The notes below the pieces were generated by a model. The model saw only the letters and a program-made list of their open reading frames with translations, was not told where the DNA came from and made no database searches. From NCBI GenBank assembly GCA_963820415.1, contig CAWFZT010000004.1:186001-250000 (forward strand): 64,000 bases of DNA, read 5' to 3'. Both the position numbers and the translations under genes were made by a program. Shown piece by piece: positions 1-8,795 of the stretch; position 1 is the first letter of the stretch, and the number at the start of each line of letters is the position of its first letter. The stretch is from CAWFZT01 sp963820415 (GTDB taxonomy: Bacteria > Chloroflexota > Anaerolineae > Anaerolineales > Anaerolineaceae).

Positions 1-264
1 GCCTTTTCTCAACCGGCGGATAGTCGAGAGGCCGGTCTGGGTGGAAAATGGCTCGAATATATCTACATCAATGATGAAAAACATGTCAAGGCGGACAGGC
101 CGGTTTCCCTGGATTGTGACTGCCTGGTGTGCCAGCGATTTTCCAGGGGCTTCCTTCACCACCTGTTCAAGCTCAATGACAGTCTGTTCTTCCGCCTTGC
201 AACCATCCACAATCTCAGGTTTATGACCCAACTCACCGACCGTCTTCGATTGCGCTTGCTATGA
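1..264 (+). CDS. tgt: tRNA-guanine transglycosylase, C-terminal part (5' end outside window)
   Basis: Open from the first base, so only the last 87 residues are seen. The visible part has the zinc-binding cluster of the tRNA-guanine transglycosylase family (CDCLVC, with a downstream HH in GFLHHLF) followed by the conserved tail TIHNLRF. The family exchanges guanine for a queuine precursor at the wobble position of tRNAs with GUN anticodons. The stop overlaps the next start (ATGA), suggesting translational coupling to the rRNA methyltransferases downstream. Family assignment is confident from the Zn motif and tail; the catalytic Asp residues lie outside the window. Confidence 0.88.
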   Translation, partial: AFSQPADSREAGLGGKWLEYIYINDEKHVKADRPVSLDCDCLVCQRFSRGFLHHLFKLNDSLFFRLATIHNLRFMTQLTDRLRLRLL

Positions 265-1069
265 TTTCCGTTGAATTGCTAGACCGGCTGGTAAAAACGG
301 TGCGCTCCACTCCTCGTTATCAGGGGATCAGCGTTGAGTTAGTTCAACAAATCGGGGCGCAGGAGCTCAACAAAGACCGTTCTTTCAAAGTGGCCGTAAA
401 AGCGACCCGCAACAAACTTCACCAGGTGGGGGGGCTTACCAGGAGCATGCCATCCCCTACCCTACCTGGTTGGCTGAATTAAAGAGCATTCCTCCTGATA
501 TGGGAGATGCCCGGTTGAGAGATTTTTGCCGGCGCATGATGGGTGAACATGCCTCTACCCGTGAACGCCTGCCGGAACTGGAAAGGTTCTACGCTACCAT
601 CCTGGAACCCATCGTTCCGCTCCAATCGGTCGCTGACCTGGCGTGTGGTTTCAATCCACTCGCGCTACCCTGGATGAGGTTAGCTGAAAATGCGCCGTAT
701 TATGGCTGTGATATTTACGCCGACCTGGCAGATTTCTTCAACATTTTTCTGGCGCACCTGCAGCGTCCAGGGAGAGTTGAGGTATGCGATTTGACCTACA
801 GTATTCCGTCCCAACCGGTCCACCTGGCCTTATTGTTGAAGACTCTGCCTTGCCTGGAGCAGGTGAACAAAGCGATTGGATTGGCTTTATTAGACTGTAT
901 TCAGGCAGATTTCCTGCTGGTGTCTTTCCCGGCGTCTAGCCTGAGCGGTCGTTCGAAAGGGATGGTTAAGAACTATTCGGCCCATTTTTTGGAAATGATT
1001 GAAGGCCGGCGCTGGTCGGTGAAGCGTTTTGAATTCCCATCCGAGCTGGCCTTCCTGGTGAAGAAATGA
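261..1069 (+). CDS. ArmA/FmrO-type 16S rRNA methyltransferase, copy 1 (frame break at a G7 run)
   Basis: Homologue of the aminoglycoside-resistance 16S rRNA (guanine-1405 N7) methyltransferases (FmrO/Arm family). It has the N-terminal helical region ending in KLHQ, the hallmark EHASTRERLP, the SAM-binding stretch DLACGFNPLALPWM, and SLSGRSKGM near the C-terminus. The frame changes at a run of seven G (428-434). One extra G, or a -1 slip, joins an N-terminal part ending KLHQVGG to AYQEHAIPYPTW, which restores the family's KLH..GAY pattern. It is a close paralogue of the next gene and overlaps both neighbours by ATGA. The target nucleotide is inferred from family and not shown by sequence. Either a sequencing error or slippage could explain the break. 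Confidence 0.8.
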
Positions 1070-1902
1070 CCGATCTCGATCTTCAACCCCTGGTGGCAGG
1101 AATCCTGAATTCGCACAAATACCGCCGTCTGGGAATCCCGCCGGAGACGGTCGAGGATCTGCTGGCGCATGAGCTGGGACGCAACCGCAGCCAGAAAGAA
1201 GCCATAAAAGAAACGCGCAAGAAATTACACAATATTGTTGCTCCCTATCTGGGAGACCCTGATTTTCCAAAGGCGGAAAATGACCTGGAAAGGGCCGTTG
1301 GCAGCCAGGATGCTGAGGAAATAAAAGCCACCTGTGCCAGCCTGCTTTCCGAACATGCTTCCACGCGCGAACGCCTGCCCATTCTGGAACAGTTTTATCA
1401 GCAAATCTTCAAAGAGACGGGCAAGCCAGATTCGATACTCGATCTGGCCTGCGGGCTGAACCCGTTGTCATTTCCGTGGATGGGTCTGCCGTACAGTGTC
1501 CATTATTGTGCATATGACCTGAACCGCCCGCGCCTGGCGCTCATTCACAAGTTTTTTACCCTGCTTGGGATGCAGCCAGGCGGTGAAGTCCGGGATATCC
1601 TTCTCACCCCGCCTGTTGAAAAGGCCCAGGTGGCCTTTTTCTTCAAAGAAGCCCACCGCTTCGAACAGCGCCAGAAGGGCTGCAACCTGGCCTTCTGGCA
1701 GGCATTGAATGTGCGCTACCTGCTGGTGTCTTTGCCCACTGCCAGCCTGAGTGGAAAGCACAACCTGCTTGCCCAGCAACGCAGGCTGGTCTACGAAACC
1801 ATCCAGGGAAAACCCTGGAAGGTAACCGAAATCCTCTTTGACGGCGAAATAGTCTTCTGCATTGATAAAACGGGGGAGTGGGATGAGCCGGCGAAAGAAT
1901 AA
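1066..1902 (+). CDS. ArmA/FmrO-type 16S rRNA methyltransferase, copy 2 (intact)
   Basis: Intact 278-residue paralogue of the preceding gene. It has the same order of signatures: KKLHNIV near residue 55, EHASTRERLP at 96-105, motif I LDLACGLNPLSFPWM from 125, AYDLNRP at 149, and SLSGK at 227-231. Length and motifs match the Arm/Kgm family, which methylates G1405 in the 30S A site and blocks 4,6-disubstituted 2-deoxystreptamine aminoglycosides. The start overlaps the copy 1 stop (ATGA), and the 3' end overlaps the RsmF-type gene by 20 bases, so the four genes look like one operon. Whether both copies act on G1405 or have diverged is not decidable from sequence. Confidence 0.85.
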   Translation: MTDLDLQPLVAGILNSHKYRRLGIPPETVEDLLAHELGRNRSQKEAIKETRKKLHNIVAPYLGDPDFPKAENDLERAVGSQDAEEIKATCASLLSEHASTRERLPILEQFYQQIFKETGKPDSILDLACGLNPLSFPWMGLPYSVHYCAYDLNRPRLALIHKFFTLLGMQPGGEVRDILLTPPVEKAQVAFFFKEAHRFEQRQKGCNLAFWQALNVRYLLVSLPTASLSGKHNLLAQQRRLVYETIQGKPWKVTEILFDGEIVFCIDKTGEWDEPAKE

Positions 1903-3382
1903 AACCTATCGTTCAAGGACAAATGCTGCACTGAAAAATGAGGTCGATGGATCCGAAAAGTACCGCCCATTACTTTCCGGCGAGGATTATGCTCGCCTGG
2001 AAGCCTCCCTGCAGAAGCCGCTGGAGCCTGCCTTACGGATCAACCCTTTGAAAGTGGATCCTCACTTAGCGCTCGAAGATTGGAAAGCGCGTTATGCCTG
2101 GCAGGTACGCAATGTGCCATATTGTGATGCCGGCTGGTGGGTAACCCACAGCCCCACGCCAATCAGCCAGACCATTGAACACCGTATGGGTTTCTACTAT
2201 ATCCAGGATGCAGGCTCAATGCTGCCGGTCGAACTTTTTAATTGGCAGGCCGCTGATAGGCCGCTCGTGCTGGATATGGCTGCCTCTCCTGGTGGAAAAA
2301 CTACCCACCTGGTGAGCAAAACCGCCGACCAGGGGTTGGTTATGGCCAATGATTCCAGCCATTCAAGGATCACTGCCCTGCGACTGGTTTTGCAGGCCTG
2401 GGGAGCCGCCAGCTCGGTGGTGACTTCTTTTCCAGGTGAGAAGTTCGGGGATTGGTTCCCCGAGACCTTCGATCGGGTGCTGCTGGACGCGCCTTGCAGT
2501 ATGCACAACCTGCGCAGTACCGAAAGCCATCCGGTCCGATCTATTTCGGATAAAGAACGCGCCAACCTGGCTGTACGTCAGGCGCGCTTGCTGGCGAGCG
2601 CCTTTATAGCGGTCAAGCCCGGTGGGCAGGTTGTCTATTCTACCTGTACCCTGGCGCCGGAAGAGGATGAAGCGGTGCTCCAGGCGCTCCTCGACAGGTT
2701 CCCAGGGGTTGGCCGGGTTGAAAATGTGCAACGGCGTCTGCCAGTCCCGGCTCCTGGCCTGTCATCTTATGGAAGTAAAATTTTCGAGCCGCAGGTGCAG
2801 CAGGCAGCCAGGCTGTGGCCTCACCTTTACGATACCTCAGGTTTTTTTGCTGCCCTGATTACCAAGTTGGAATCGGTAGAATTTCCTGTGCAGTCTTCTC
2901 CTTCCCGGCCCCTCGAAAAAACCGGTCTGGAGAGATTAACCGGTCAGGAAGAAAACCTGCTGGAACGGCAGCTTATTGACCAATTTGGCTATAACCTGTC
3001 TGCTTCGCTCGAAATGCATAACCTGTCTTTGTGGAAACGCGGCCCTGTAATTTTTGCCATCCCCAACCTTTTCTTGCAGCATTTCCGGAATTTTCCTTTC
3101 GAAGCTGCTGGTCTGCTGCTGGGCGAACAAACCCCGCAAGAATTCCAGCTATCGCATGAATGGGTGGCGCGTTTCGGAATGTTTTTCACACAGGGCCGGT
3201 ACTGTTTGCCAGAGGAGACCATCCCGGCTTGGCTGCGGGGGGAAGATATCCATGGGCTGTCCTTGGCCGGTTTTTCTCCGGGCAGAATGGTGATCGTGGT
3301 AGACAGGCAGGGCAGATTGCTGGGACGCGGTAAACTGCAGGTCCAGCGCATAAAGAACCTGCTGCCGCGCCGGTTGGTTTAA
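1883..3382 (+). CDS. rsmF: RsmF/RsmB-type 16S rRNA m5C methyltransferase
   Basis: NOL1/NOP2/Sun-family RNA m5C methyltransferase of about 499 residues. SAM motif I is DMAASPGGKTTH (131-142), motif IV DAPCS (202-206) and motif VI STCTL (253-257). The two motif cysteines are the usual pair for attack on C5 and product release. The region after residue 310 matches the C-terminal extension of RsmF proteins (a PUA-like RNA-binding part). I chose the ATG at 1883 because it follows a strong GGGGGAG site; an upstream TTG in frame is less likely. RsmF modifies C1407 of 16S rRNA, two bases from the site of the ArmA-type enzymes encoded just upstream, so the operon may concentrate on the decoding site. 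The exact target base is inferred. Confidence 0.82.
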   Translation: MSRRKNKTYRSRTNAALKNEVDGSEKYRPLLSGEDYARLEASLQKPLEPALRINPLKVDPHLALEDWKARYAWQVRNVPYCDAGWWVTHSPTPISQTIEHRMGFYYIQDAGSMLPVELFNWQAADRPLVLDMAASPGGKTTHLVSKTADQGLVMANDSSHSRITALRLVLQAWGAASSVVTSFPGEKFGDWFPETFDRVLLDAPCSMHNLRSTESHPVRSISDKERANLAVRQARLLASAFIAVKPGGQVVYSTCTLAPEEDEAVLQALLDRFPGVGRVENVQRRLPVPAPGLSSYGSKIFEPQVQQAARLWPHLYDTSGFFAALITKLESVEFPVQSSPSRPLEKTGLERLTGQEENLLERQLIDQFGYNLSASLEMHNLSLWKRGPVIFAIPNLFLQHFRNFPFEAAGLLLGEQTPQEFQLSHEWVARFGMFFTQGRYCLPEETIPAWLRGEDIHGLSLAGFSPGRMVIVVDRQGRLLGRGKLQVQRIKNLLPRRLV

Positions 3383-3385
3383 AAC

Positions 3386-3418
3386 AGGAAGGGCAGCGGT
3401 TCTCCGGCTGCCCTTCCT
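3386..3418. terminator. Bidirectional intrinsic terminator between rsmF and metK
   Basis: A perfect 12-bp stem (AGGAAGGGCAGC paired with GCTGCCCTTCCT) with a 9-nt loop lies in the gap between two convergent genes. A short A run on the left gives a T tract for the minus-strand metK transcript, so it can serve both directions. Confidence 0.8.
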
Positions 3419-3434
3419 AAATGATTGGATCGGC

Positions 3435-4647
3435 TTACAATTTTGCGGCGGTGCGCAGGTCGTCAACTTTGTTGGTGTGTTCCCAGGTCAGGTCCAGGTC
3501 TTCCCTGCCAAAGTGGCCGTAAGAAGCTACTTTCTGATAAATCGGGCGGCGCAGGTCCAGGTCACGGATAATAGCGCCAGGCCGCAGGTCAAACACCTCG
3601 GAGACGGCTTCGGCAATCCTCTCATCTTCGATGCAGCCCGTGCCAAAGGTTTCTACGTTGATACTGAGCGGGCGGGCAACTCCAATCGCATAGGCGACCT
3701 GGATTTCGCAGCGGTCCGCCAATCCGGCTGCGACCACGTTTTTGGCTACCCAGCGGGCGGCGTATGCGCCAGAACGGTCGACTTTTGTCGGGTCTTTGCC
3801 CGAAAATGCACCGCCGCCGTGCCGTCCCATACCACCGTAGGAGTCAACGATAATCTTGCGCCCAGTGACGCCCGCGTCGCCCATCGGGCCGCCAATCACG
3901 AATCGCCCGGTCGGGTTGACGTAGATTTTCACGTTGCTATCCAGCATATCATCGGGGATCGTGTGTTGGATAACGTGCTCCATAACCGATTCGGTGATTT
4001 CTGCATGGGATACCTCCGGGGAATGTTGTGTGCTGATCAGCACGGTATCCACCCGGGCGGGTTTGCCATAATGGTATTCTACCGTTACCTGGCTCTTTCC
4101 ATCCGGGCGCAGCCAGGGCAGGCTACCGCTCTTGCGCACCTCGGCCAGTTTGCGCGTTAGCCGGTGAGCCAGATAGATAGGAGTGGGCATCAACTGGGCA
4201 TTTTCATTGCAGGCGTAGCCGAACATCATCCCCTGATCGCCAGCCCCGATGGACTCGATCTGGGCATCGGTCATCTGGCCCGCCTTTGCCTCCAGGGCTT
4301 TATCAACGCCCATGGCGATGTCACTGGACTGCGCACAGATGGCAGACAGGACTCCGCAGGTATTGCCATCGAACCCCTTACTGGTGTCGTCGTAACCGAT
4401 CCCTTTCACCACTTTGCGGACCAAATCGTCGAAATTGACGAAAGCGCGCGTGGTAATTTCCCCCAGGACCATCACAAAACCGGTCTTGGTAGCGGCTTCG
4501 CAGGCGACCCGCGAAAACGGATCCTGCTCCAGGCAGGCGTCCAGGACGGCATCGCTGACCTGGTCACACAGCTTGTCGGGATGCCCCTCGGTCACCGATT
4601 CGGAAGTGAACAAGTAACGTGGCAGACTTCATCATGGTTGTAGTCAT
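3435..4647 (-). CDS. metK: S-adenosylmethionine synthase (one-base insertion near the start)
   Basis: Makes S-adenosylmethionine from methionine and ATP. Signatures: FTSESVTEGHPDKLCDQ at the N-terminus, GAGDQGMMFGYAC, and GGGAFSGKDPTKVDRS. The true start is probably ATG at 4647, six bases after a perfect AGGAGG. It reads MTTTMMKSAT, but an extra base near 4613-4617 (GTTAC instead of GTAC) breaks the frame before YLFTSES. Removing one T gives a continuous protein of normal length (about 403 residues). It lies alone behind a SAM-I riboswitch and its own promoter, so expression should fall when SAM is plentiful. It supplies the cofactor for the methyltransferases encoded nearby. Confidence 0.95.
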
Positions 4648-4673
4648 CAAAACCTCCTAGATAAGTTGTGGAT

Positions 4674-4706
4674 AAAAAAATACCCCTTGCGGAAAACACG
4701 AGGGGC
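4674..4706 (-). terminator. Terminator of the metK riboswitch expression platform
   Basis: On the minus strand a stem CCCCT/AGGGG, with a loop of about 17 nt, is followed by seven T. It sits between the SAM-I aptamer and the metK ribosome site, where an OFF-state transcription terminator belongs. Confidence 0.82.
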
Positions 4707-4730
4707 ATACGAAAAATTCACTCGGCTGCC

Positions 4731-4851
<121 letters not shown>

Positions 4852-4880
4852 CCGTTTGGGGCTGTTCAGTTGTTAGGCGG

Positions 4881-4909
4881 ATAATATCATAAGATTGTCA
4901 AGCTGTCAA
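4881..4909 (-). promoter_or_regulatory. Sigma-70-type promoter of the SAM riboswitch/metK transcript
   Basis: The minus strand has TTGACA (4904-4909), exactly 17 bases, then TATTAT (4881-4886). This is close to the sigma-70 consensus and starts transcription about 25 bases before the riboswitch. Confidence 0.82.
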
Positions 4910-4962
4910 ACTAGAAAAAACGCGCCCGGCAAGCATGAACCTGTCCAGCATGGATAAAATCC

Positions 4963-5883
4963 CTATTCTTCCCGGCGGCTGATTACCACGTCGAAATCCC
5001 TGGCGATCACTACATTGGCAAAGACTTCCTGCGCTTCTTGCTGGACTTCTTTCTCTCTGTAGCGTCTAGAAATGTGGGTCAGCACTAACTGGCGGACGCC
5101 GGCTTTTATCGCCAATCCAGCGGCCTGGCGGGCGGTCAGGTGAGAAAACTGGTGCGCCATTTCGGCTTCCTGTTCGAGATAGGTGGCCTCGATCACGAGT
5201 GTATCAGCGCTGCGGCATATTTCTACCAGGCTGTCTATTTCTCCAACATCGCCGATGTGTACCAACCGTGTGCCAGGTTTGAAATCTCCCAGGACCATAT
5301 CTGGTTCTATCACCCTTCCATCCGGAAGGGTGACCGGTAAACCTTCCACCAGGAATCTCCGCGCAGGCCCGGATGGTATGCCTAACGCCTCGGCTTTTTC
5401 AGGGAGAAATGGACGGTGGCCTTTTTCTTCGAAAAGATAGCCAAAACTGTCTGAACCACGGTGGAGCACCGGAAAGCTGGAAATCGAGAAATCATCAGCC
5501 TCGAAGAAAACCCCGGATGTGAGCGGGTGTAGCGAAATTGGCATAGGAGGAGTGACGCCGCGTAAGACCACTCCATACAGTAGGTCGTAAATACGTTCCA
5601 GGGCGGCCTTGCCGCCGTAGATATCCAATTCATCGATGGTTTCCCAACGCATAAAAGTTGAAAGCAAGCCTGCCAATCCCAGGATGTGGTCGAGATGACC
5701 ATGTGTGATCAGAATTTTATTTAGCCGTTTGAAACCGATACCGGCCTGCAAGATCTGGCGTTGCGTCCCTTCTCCGCAATCGATGAGAAAGCGATATTCG
5801 TCGTGCTTAACGATCTGCGCAGGCAAGTTCCGTCGAGCCGAGGGCGCCGAAGCCGAGGTTCCCAAAAATACTATTTCAAACAA
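4963..5883 (-). CDS. rnz: Ribonuclease Z (tRNA 3' endonuclease)
   Basis: Metallo-beta-lactamase-fold endonuclease that cuts the 3' trailer from pre-tRNAs that lack an encoded CCA. It has 306 residues, the usual short (RNase Z-S) length. Visible signatures: FLGTSASAP at the N-terminus, GEGTQRQ, the zinc motif THGHLDHILGLAGLL, and the C-terminal IEATYL...HLTARQAA and LTHISRRY. The start is TTG at 5883, preceded by an AAAGGA site. A tRNA-Arg gene without encoded CCA lies directly upstream on the same strand, which fits the enzyme's substrate preference. Confidence 0.93.
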   Translation of the reverse strand: MFEIVFLGTSASAPSARRNLPAQIVKHDEYRFLIDCGEGTQRQILQAGIGFKRLNKILITHGHLDHILGLAGLLSTFMRWETIDELDIYGGKAALERIYDLLYGVVLRGVTPPMPISLHPLTSGVFFEADDFSISSFPVLHRGSDSFGYLFEEKGHRPFLPEKAEALGIPSGPARRFLVEGLPVTLPDGRVIEPDMVLGDFKPGTRLVHIGDVGEIDSLVEICRSADTLVIEATYLEQEAEMAHQFSHLTARQAAGLAIKAGVRQLVLTHISRRYREKEVQQEAQEVFANVVIARDFDVVISRREE

Positions 5884-5909
5884 TGGCTTTTGGAATCCTT
5901 TCCGGGTTT

Positions 5910-5950
5910 AAAAAGGATAAACGCCTGAGTGAGGGGGGCACCCAAGCGTT
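5910..5950 (-). terminator. Intrinsic terminator between tRNA-Arg and rnz
   Basis: On the minus strand a two-part stem (AACGC with GCGTT, then GGGTG with CACTC) is followed by a run of five T. It follows the tRNA gene and precedes rnz, so it probably ends the tRNA transcript. Confidence 0.6.
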
Positions 5951-6041
5951 CATCTAATTACTATATTACCAGATAATTCCGGATATTTCAAGGGTAGAAC
6001 CATGCAGATTTCTATCAATTTTCGTATCGCTTATTAAAGTG

Positions 6042-6115
6042 TGCCCCAGGAGGGAATCGAACCCCCAACCTAGGCGTTAGGAGTGCCTCGCTCTGTCCTT
6101 TTGAGCTACTGGGGC
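6042..6115 (-). tRNA. tRNA-Arg (anticodon CCU)
   Basis: The minus strand folds as a full cloverleaf. Acceptor GCCCCAG pairs with CTGGGGC, the D stem is GCTC/GAGC, the anticodon arm has loop CTCCTAA giving anticodon CCU, and the T arm has loop TTCGATT. The discriminator base is A, and the following bases are ACA, so CCA is not encoded. It reads the rare Arg codon AGG. Confidence 0.93.
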
Positions 6116-6128
6116 CTAAGGTGCGATG

Positions 6129-6157
6129 ATTATAGCATCCTCACATACTTCAGACAA
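6129..6157 (-). promoter_or_regulatory. Promoter of tRNA-Arg
   Basis: The minus strand reads TTGTCT (6152-6157), 17 bases, TATAAT (6129-6134), with a TGC extended -10. The predicted start is a few bases before the tRNA 5' end. Confidence 0.75.
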
Positions 6158-6467
6158 GGGCCTTAAATAAAAACATGAGCAGCCGTTCTCCACAAAGGAA
6201 TTTACTCGGGACGTTTTTCCTGTTCTTGACAGGAGCCACATCAATCAGGTGGCGCACCATCCATTGAGGAGCTCATTTATATGGCTCCAAGAGTGGCCAT
6301 ACTGCGCAGCACGTATGCCACAAGAGAAATTCGCATCCGGTATAGGAATATGTCCTTTCCGAATTGTAAACGAGCGACTGCTCATGCATATTTACTATAG
6401 CACATCCGGAGACAAAATTCAATCAGGGTTGCGGCGTTGATTATGATATATTCAATGGAGGGTTTAT
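6158..6467. other. Intergenic stretch with no gene recognised
   Basis: About 310 bases between the tRNA promoter and the next hairpin. I see no ORF with a ribosome site and family signature, and no further RNA structure I can defend. A short open frame from 6249 has no recognisable features. Confidence 0.5.
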
Positions 6468-6508
6468 CGAGACCGGACGGAAAATCTGTTCCGTCCGGTC
6501 TCGATTTT
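6468..6508 (+). terminator. Strong hairpin with T tract
   Basis: A perfect 13-bp stem (arms 6468-6480 and 6491-6503, CGAGACCGGACGG and its complement) with a 10-nt loop, then ATTTTT on the plus strand. It lies 14 bases beyond the stop of the minus-strand lipoprotein gene. The T tract favours plus-strand termination, but the stem could stop either direction. Confidence 0.65.
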
Positions 6509-6521
6509 TCCAGAAGGGGAA

Positions 6522-7421
6522 TTATTGTGGTTGGTTGGTGGATACGTTAATAAATTCTATGTATACTTTTCCGGTGGAAAAAGACATGACGCCTACACCG
6601 GTCGTCCCTTCCTGGAGGGTGTTATCGGTCACGACGATGGGTTGTCTGAGGCGGGGATGGATCATCGCCTGTCCATTGGCGTACACCGAGAGAGTATTCC
6701 CACTGCACTGCAGCCCTATGGTATTGACGGCGAAGCCATTCTTTATTGTCGAAATGGGTATTGAATCCTGTTTGTAAGTGGGCAGGAGCAGGTTGACGTA
6801 GGGGTTTTCGCCTAGCGCATACAACCTGGGATCGTAGCGATAAATCTCGATCCAGCCAGCCCGGTCGCCCATGGTTGAAACGCGTAATTCGTACCAACCC
6901 TGGTCAGAATATCGGCATACAACGGCGACACCGTTCTTGCCGTCTGTTTCGACTGTCTCGAAGGTGGCGACTGCCAAAACATCCTTATAGGTATATTTAG
7001 TATTCTGGACATAGACATAGGATTCTGTGGATGGCAGCTCGAAACGAAGGCGCCCTAAGAGCAGTTGGGCATAACTCTTGGTTTTGTCGCCGGCTGCCAC
7101 CCATTGTTTCCATTCATCTACGTTGCCCTTAAAATCTTCGTTGAAAAAGCCACTGCCGGTGGTTGGACCTCCCTGAATTTGAGCTGTTGCGGTTGGGCCC
7201 GAGATGGGTGGGTTGGTAGGTAGGGGAGGCGCGGTAGGCTTGGGAGGGATTGCGGTGGCAGTGGGGAGCGCCTGGATCATTGGGATGGCAGTAGGAACCT
7301 CAAAGAGCGGCGTTGCCGAAGGTGCCACAGTCATTGTAGGCGCCGGTTGGCCAAAGGATCCGATTGTACAGGCCATCGTGGTAATAAAGAGGATCAGAAT
7401 GGGGTAGATTAAACGCTTCAT
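6522..7421 (-). CDS. Secreted lipoprotein with a concanavalin-like (LamG-type) domain
   Basis: Of 299 residues, the first 18 form a signal peptide ending in a lipobox (TTMAC). A Thr/Pro-rich spacer to about residue 90 follows, then a beta-rich domain from FFNEDFKGNVDEW to the end. That part resembles the jelly-roll domains of LamG and DUF1080 proteins (RYSDQGWYELRVS, TGVGVMSFSTGKVYIEFINV). Likely anchored on the outer face of the cell membrane; ligand unknown. The same architecture recurs in the zinc-ribbon protein at 27.1-28.2 kb. It is monocistronic, ending at the hairpin. The domain class is a judgement from pattern, not a search. Confidence 0.75.
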   Translation of the reverse strand: MKRLIYPILILFITTMACTIGSFGQPAPTMTVAPSATPLFEVPTAIPMIQALPTATAIPPKPTAPPLPTNPPISGPTATAQIQGGPTTGSGFFNEDFKGNVDEWKQWVAAGDKTKSYAQLLLGRLRFELPSTESYVYVQNTKYTYKDVLAVATFETVETDGKNGVAVVCRYSDQGWYELRVSTMGDRAGWIEIYRYDPRLYALGENPYVNLLLPTYKQDSIPISTIKNGFAVNTIGLQCSGNTLSVYANGQAMIHPRLRQPIVVTDNTLQEGTTGVGVMSFSTGKVYIEFINVSTNQPQ

Positions 7422-7625
7422 AAAAGTCTCCTTTCTCTTCGCGACAACTCTTATCTTACTATAATGAATAGGAAAAGGTAAGTCAAGAACTAAAAATTGA
7501 TATTACAAAACTGCAACCTGAGCGTATGGTCAGGTTTTGAATTATTCGCTTGCCCCTGGCTTATTAACCTTCTGATCTGAATTTTCGATTAGAATTGAGA
7601 TTATTCATACCACAGGAGACCTGGA

Positions 7626-8687
7626 ATGGATTTTGATGAACCTCACCGCAGGTTGAATCTGCTGACTGGCCAATGGGTGCTGGTTTCACCCCATCGCGCA
7701 AGGCGTCCCTGGCAGGGCCAGGTGGAAAAGACCCCTCCGGAAAATTTGCCGCAGTTCGATCCAACCTGTTACCTTTGCCCGGGTAATACCCGTTCGACCG
7801 GTGAGAAAAATGCAAATTACACGAATACTTTTGTTTTTGACAATGATTTCTCGGCTTTGCTCCCCCCGCAGGGGATCGCCGGGGATCCGCAGGAGGATTC
7901 CTCGGCTGAATTTGTTTCCAATGGCCTGTTCGCTGCCACGCCAGAAGCTGGTATTTGCCGCGTGGTCTGTTTTTCTCCCAGGCATGATTTGACTTTACCG
8001 GAGCTCTCCCAGGAACAGGTAGAGCATGTTATCCGCACCTGGACTGAACAATCGGTTGAATTGGGGAAATTAGATTTCATCAATTATGTCCAGGTATTCG
8101 AAAATAAAGGCGCTTTGATGGGCTGCTCCAATCCTCACCCTCACAGCCAAATTTGGGCGATGGGGCATATCCCTAACGAGCCCGAAGTTGAGCTGGCCCG
8201 CCTGGACAATTATTGGCACCGCCATAACTCTTGCCTCTTGTGTGAATACGTCAAAGCGGAACGGCAAGCAGGGGAGCGGATCATCGCTTCCAATGATTAT
8301 ATAACTGCCGTGGTGCCATACTGGGCAGTTTGGCCGTTCGAGACTATGCTGGTGGCCAATCGCCATATTGGCGCGCTGGCAGACCTATCCTCTCAGGAGG
8401 TAGCCGGTCTGGCCGATGTGATGCGCCAGGTGACGACGCGGTATGACAACCTGTTCGAAATTTCTTTTCCATATTCGATGGGCTTTCACCAATCCCCCTG
8501 CGATGGTAAGGGGTATCCGGGTTGGCATTTGCATGCTCACTATTACCCACCCTTGCTCCGGTCGGCGACTGTGCGAAAATTCATGGTGGGTTTTGAGATG
8601 CTGGCTATGCCGCAGCGCGACCTGACCCCTGAGACTGCTGCAGAAAGGCTATGCAGCCTCAGCGCAGTTCATTATAAAAATAGCTAA
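7626..8687 (+). CDS. galT: Galactose-1-phosphate uridylyltransferase
   Basis: Leloir pathway enzyme exchanging UDP between UDP-glucose and galactose-1-phosphate. It has 353 residues, the normal bacterial length. The active-site triad HPHSQ lies at 171-175 in SNPHPHSQIW, with His173 the expected uridylylated residue. Zinc ligands are suggested by CYLCPGN (48-54). The C-terminal half has FHQSPCDG and WHLHAHYYPPLLRS, typical of GalT. A CAGGAG site precedes the ATG. No other galactose genes adjoin it; a structured leader and a kinase-like gene follow. Confidence 0.93.
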   Translation: MDFDEPHRRLNLLTGQWVLVSPHRARRPWQGQVEKTPPENLPQFDPTCYLCPGNTRSTGEKNANYTNTFVFDNDFSALLPPQGIAGDPQEDSSAEFVSNGLFAATPEAGICRVVCFSPRHDLTLPELSQEQVEHVIRTWTEQSVELGKLDFINYVQVFENKGALMGCSNPHPHSQIWAMGHIPNEPEVELARLDNYWHRHNSCLLCEYVKAERQAGERIIASNDYITAVVPYWAVWPFETMLVANRHIGALADLSSQEVAGLADVMRQVTTRYDNLFEISFPYSMGFHQSPCDGKGYPGWHLHAHYYPPLLRSATVRKFMVGFEMLAMPQRDLTPETAAERLCSLSAVHYKNS

Positions 8688-8763
8688 TCTGGTCTGATAT
8701 ACTGGTATAAATAAAGAAAATGGTTTTTCCCGACCTGGGGGATTGAATAGAATCAATGAGCCA

Positions 8764-8792
8764 TTGAATTCGAGTCTCTTTTATGCTATATT
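8764..8792 (+). promoter_or_regulatory. Promoter of a structured leader or small RNA
   Basis: TTGAAT (8764-8769), exactly 17 bases, TATATT (8787-8792) with a TGC extended -10. The predicted start is near 8799, just at the structured RNA below and about 130 bases before the next coding start. Confidence 0.7.
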
Positions 8793-8795
8793 AGT

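Noticed and set aside
6468..6503. Hairpin as an operator or attachment site
   Set aside because: The flanking T tract and place next to a gene end make a terminator the simpler reading.
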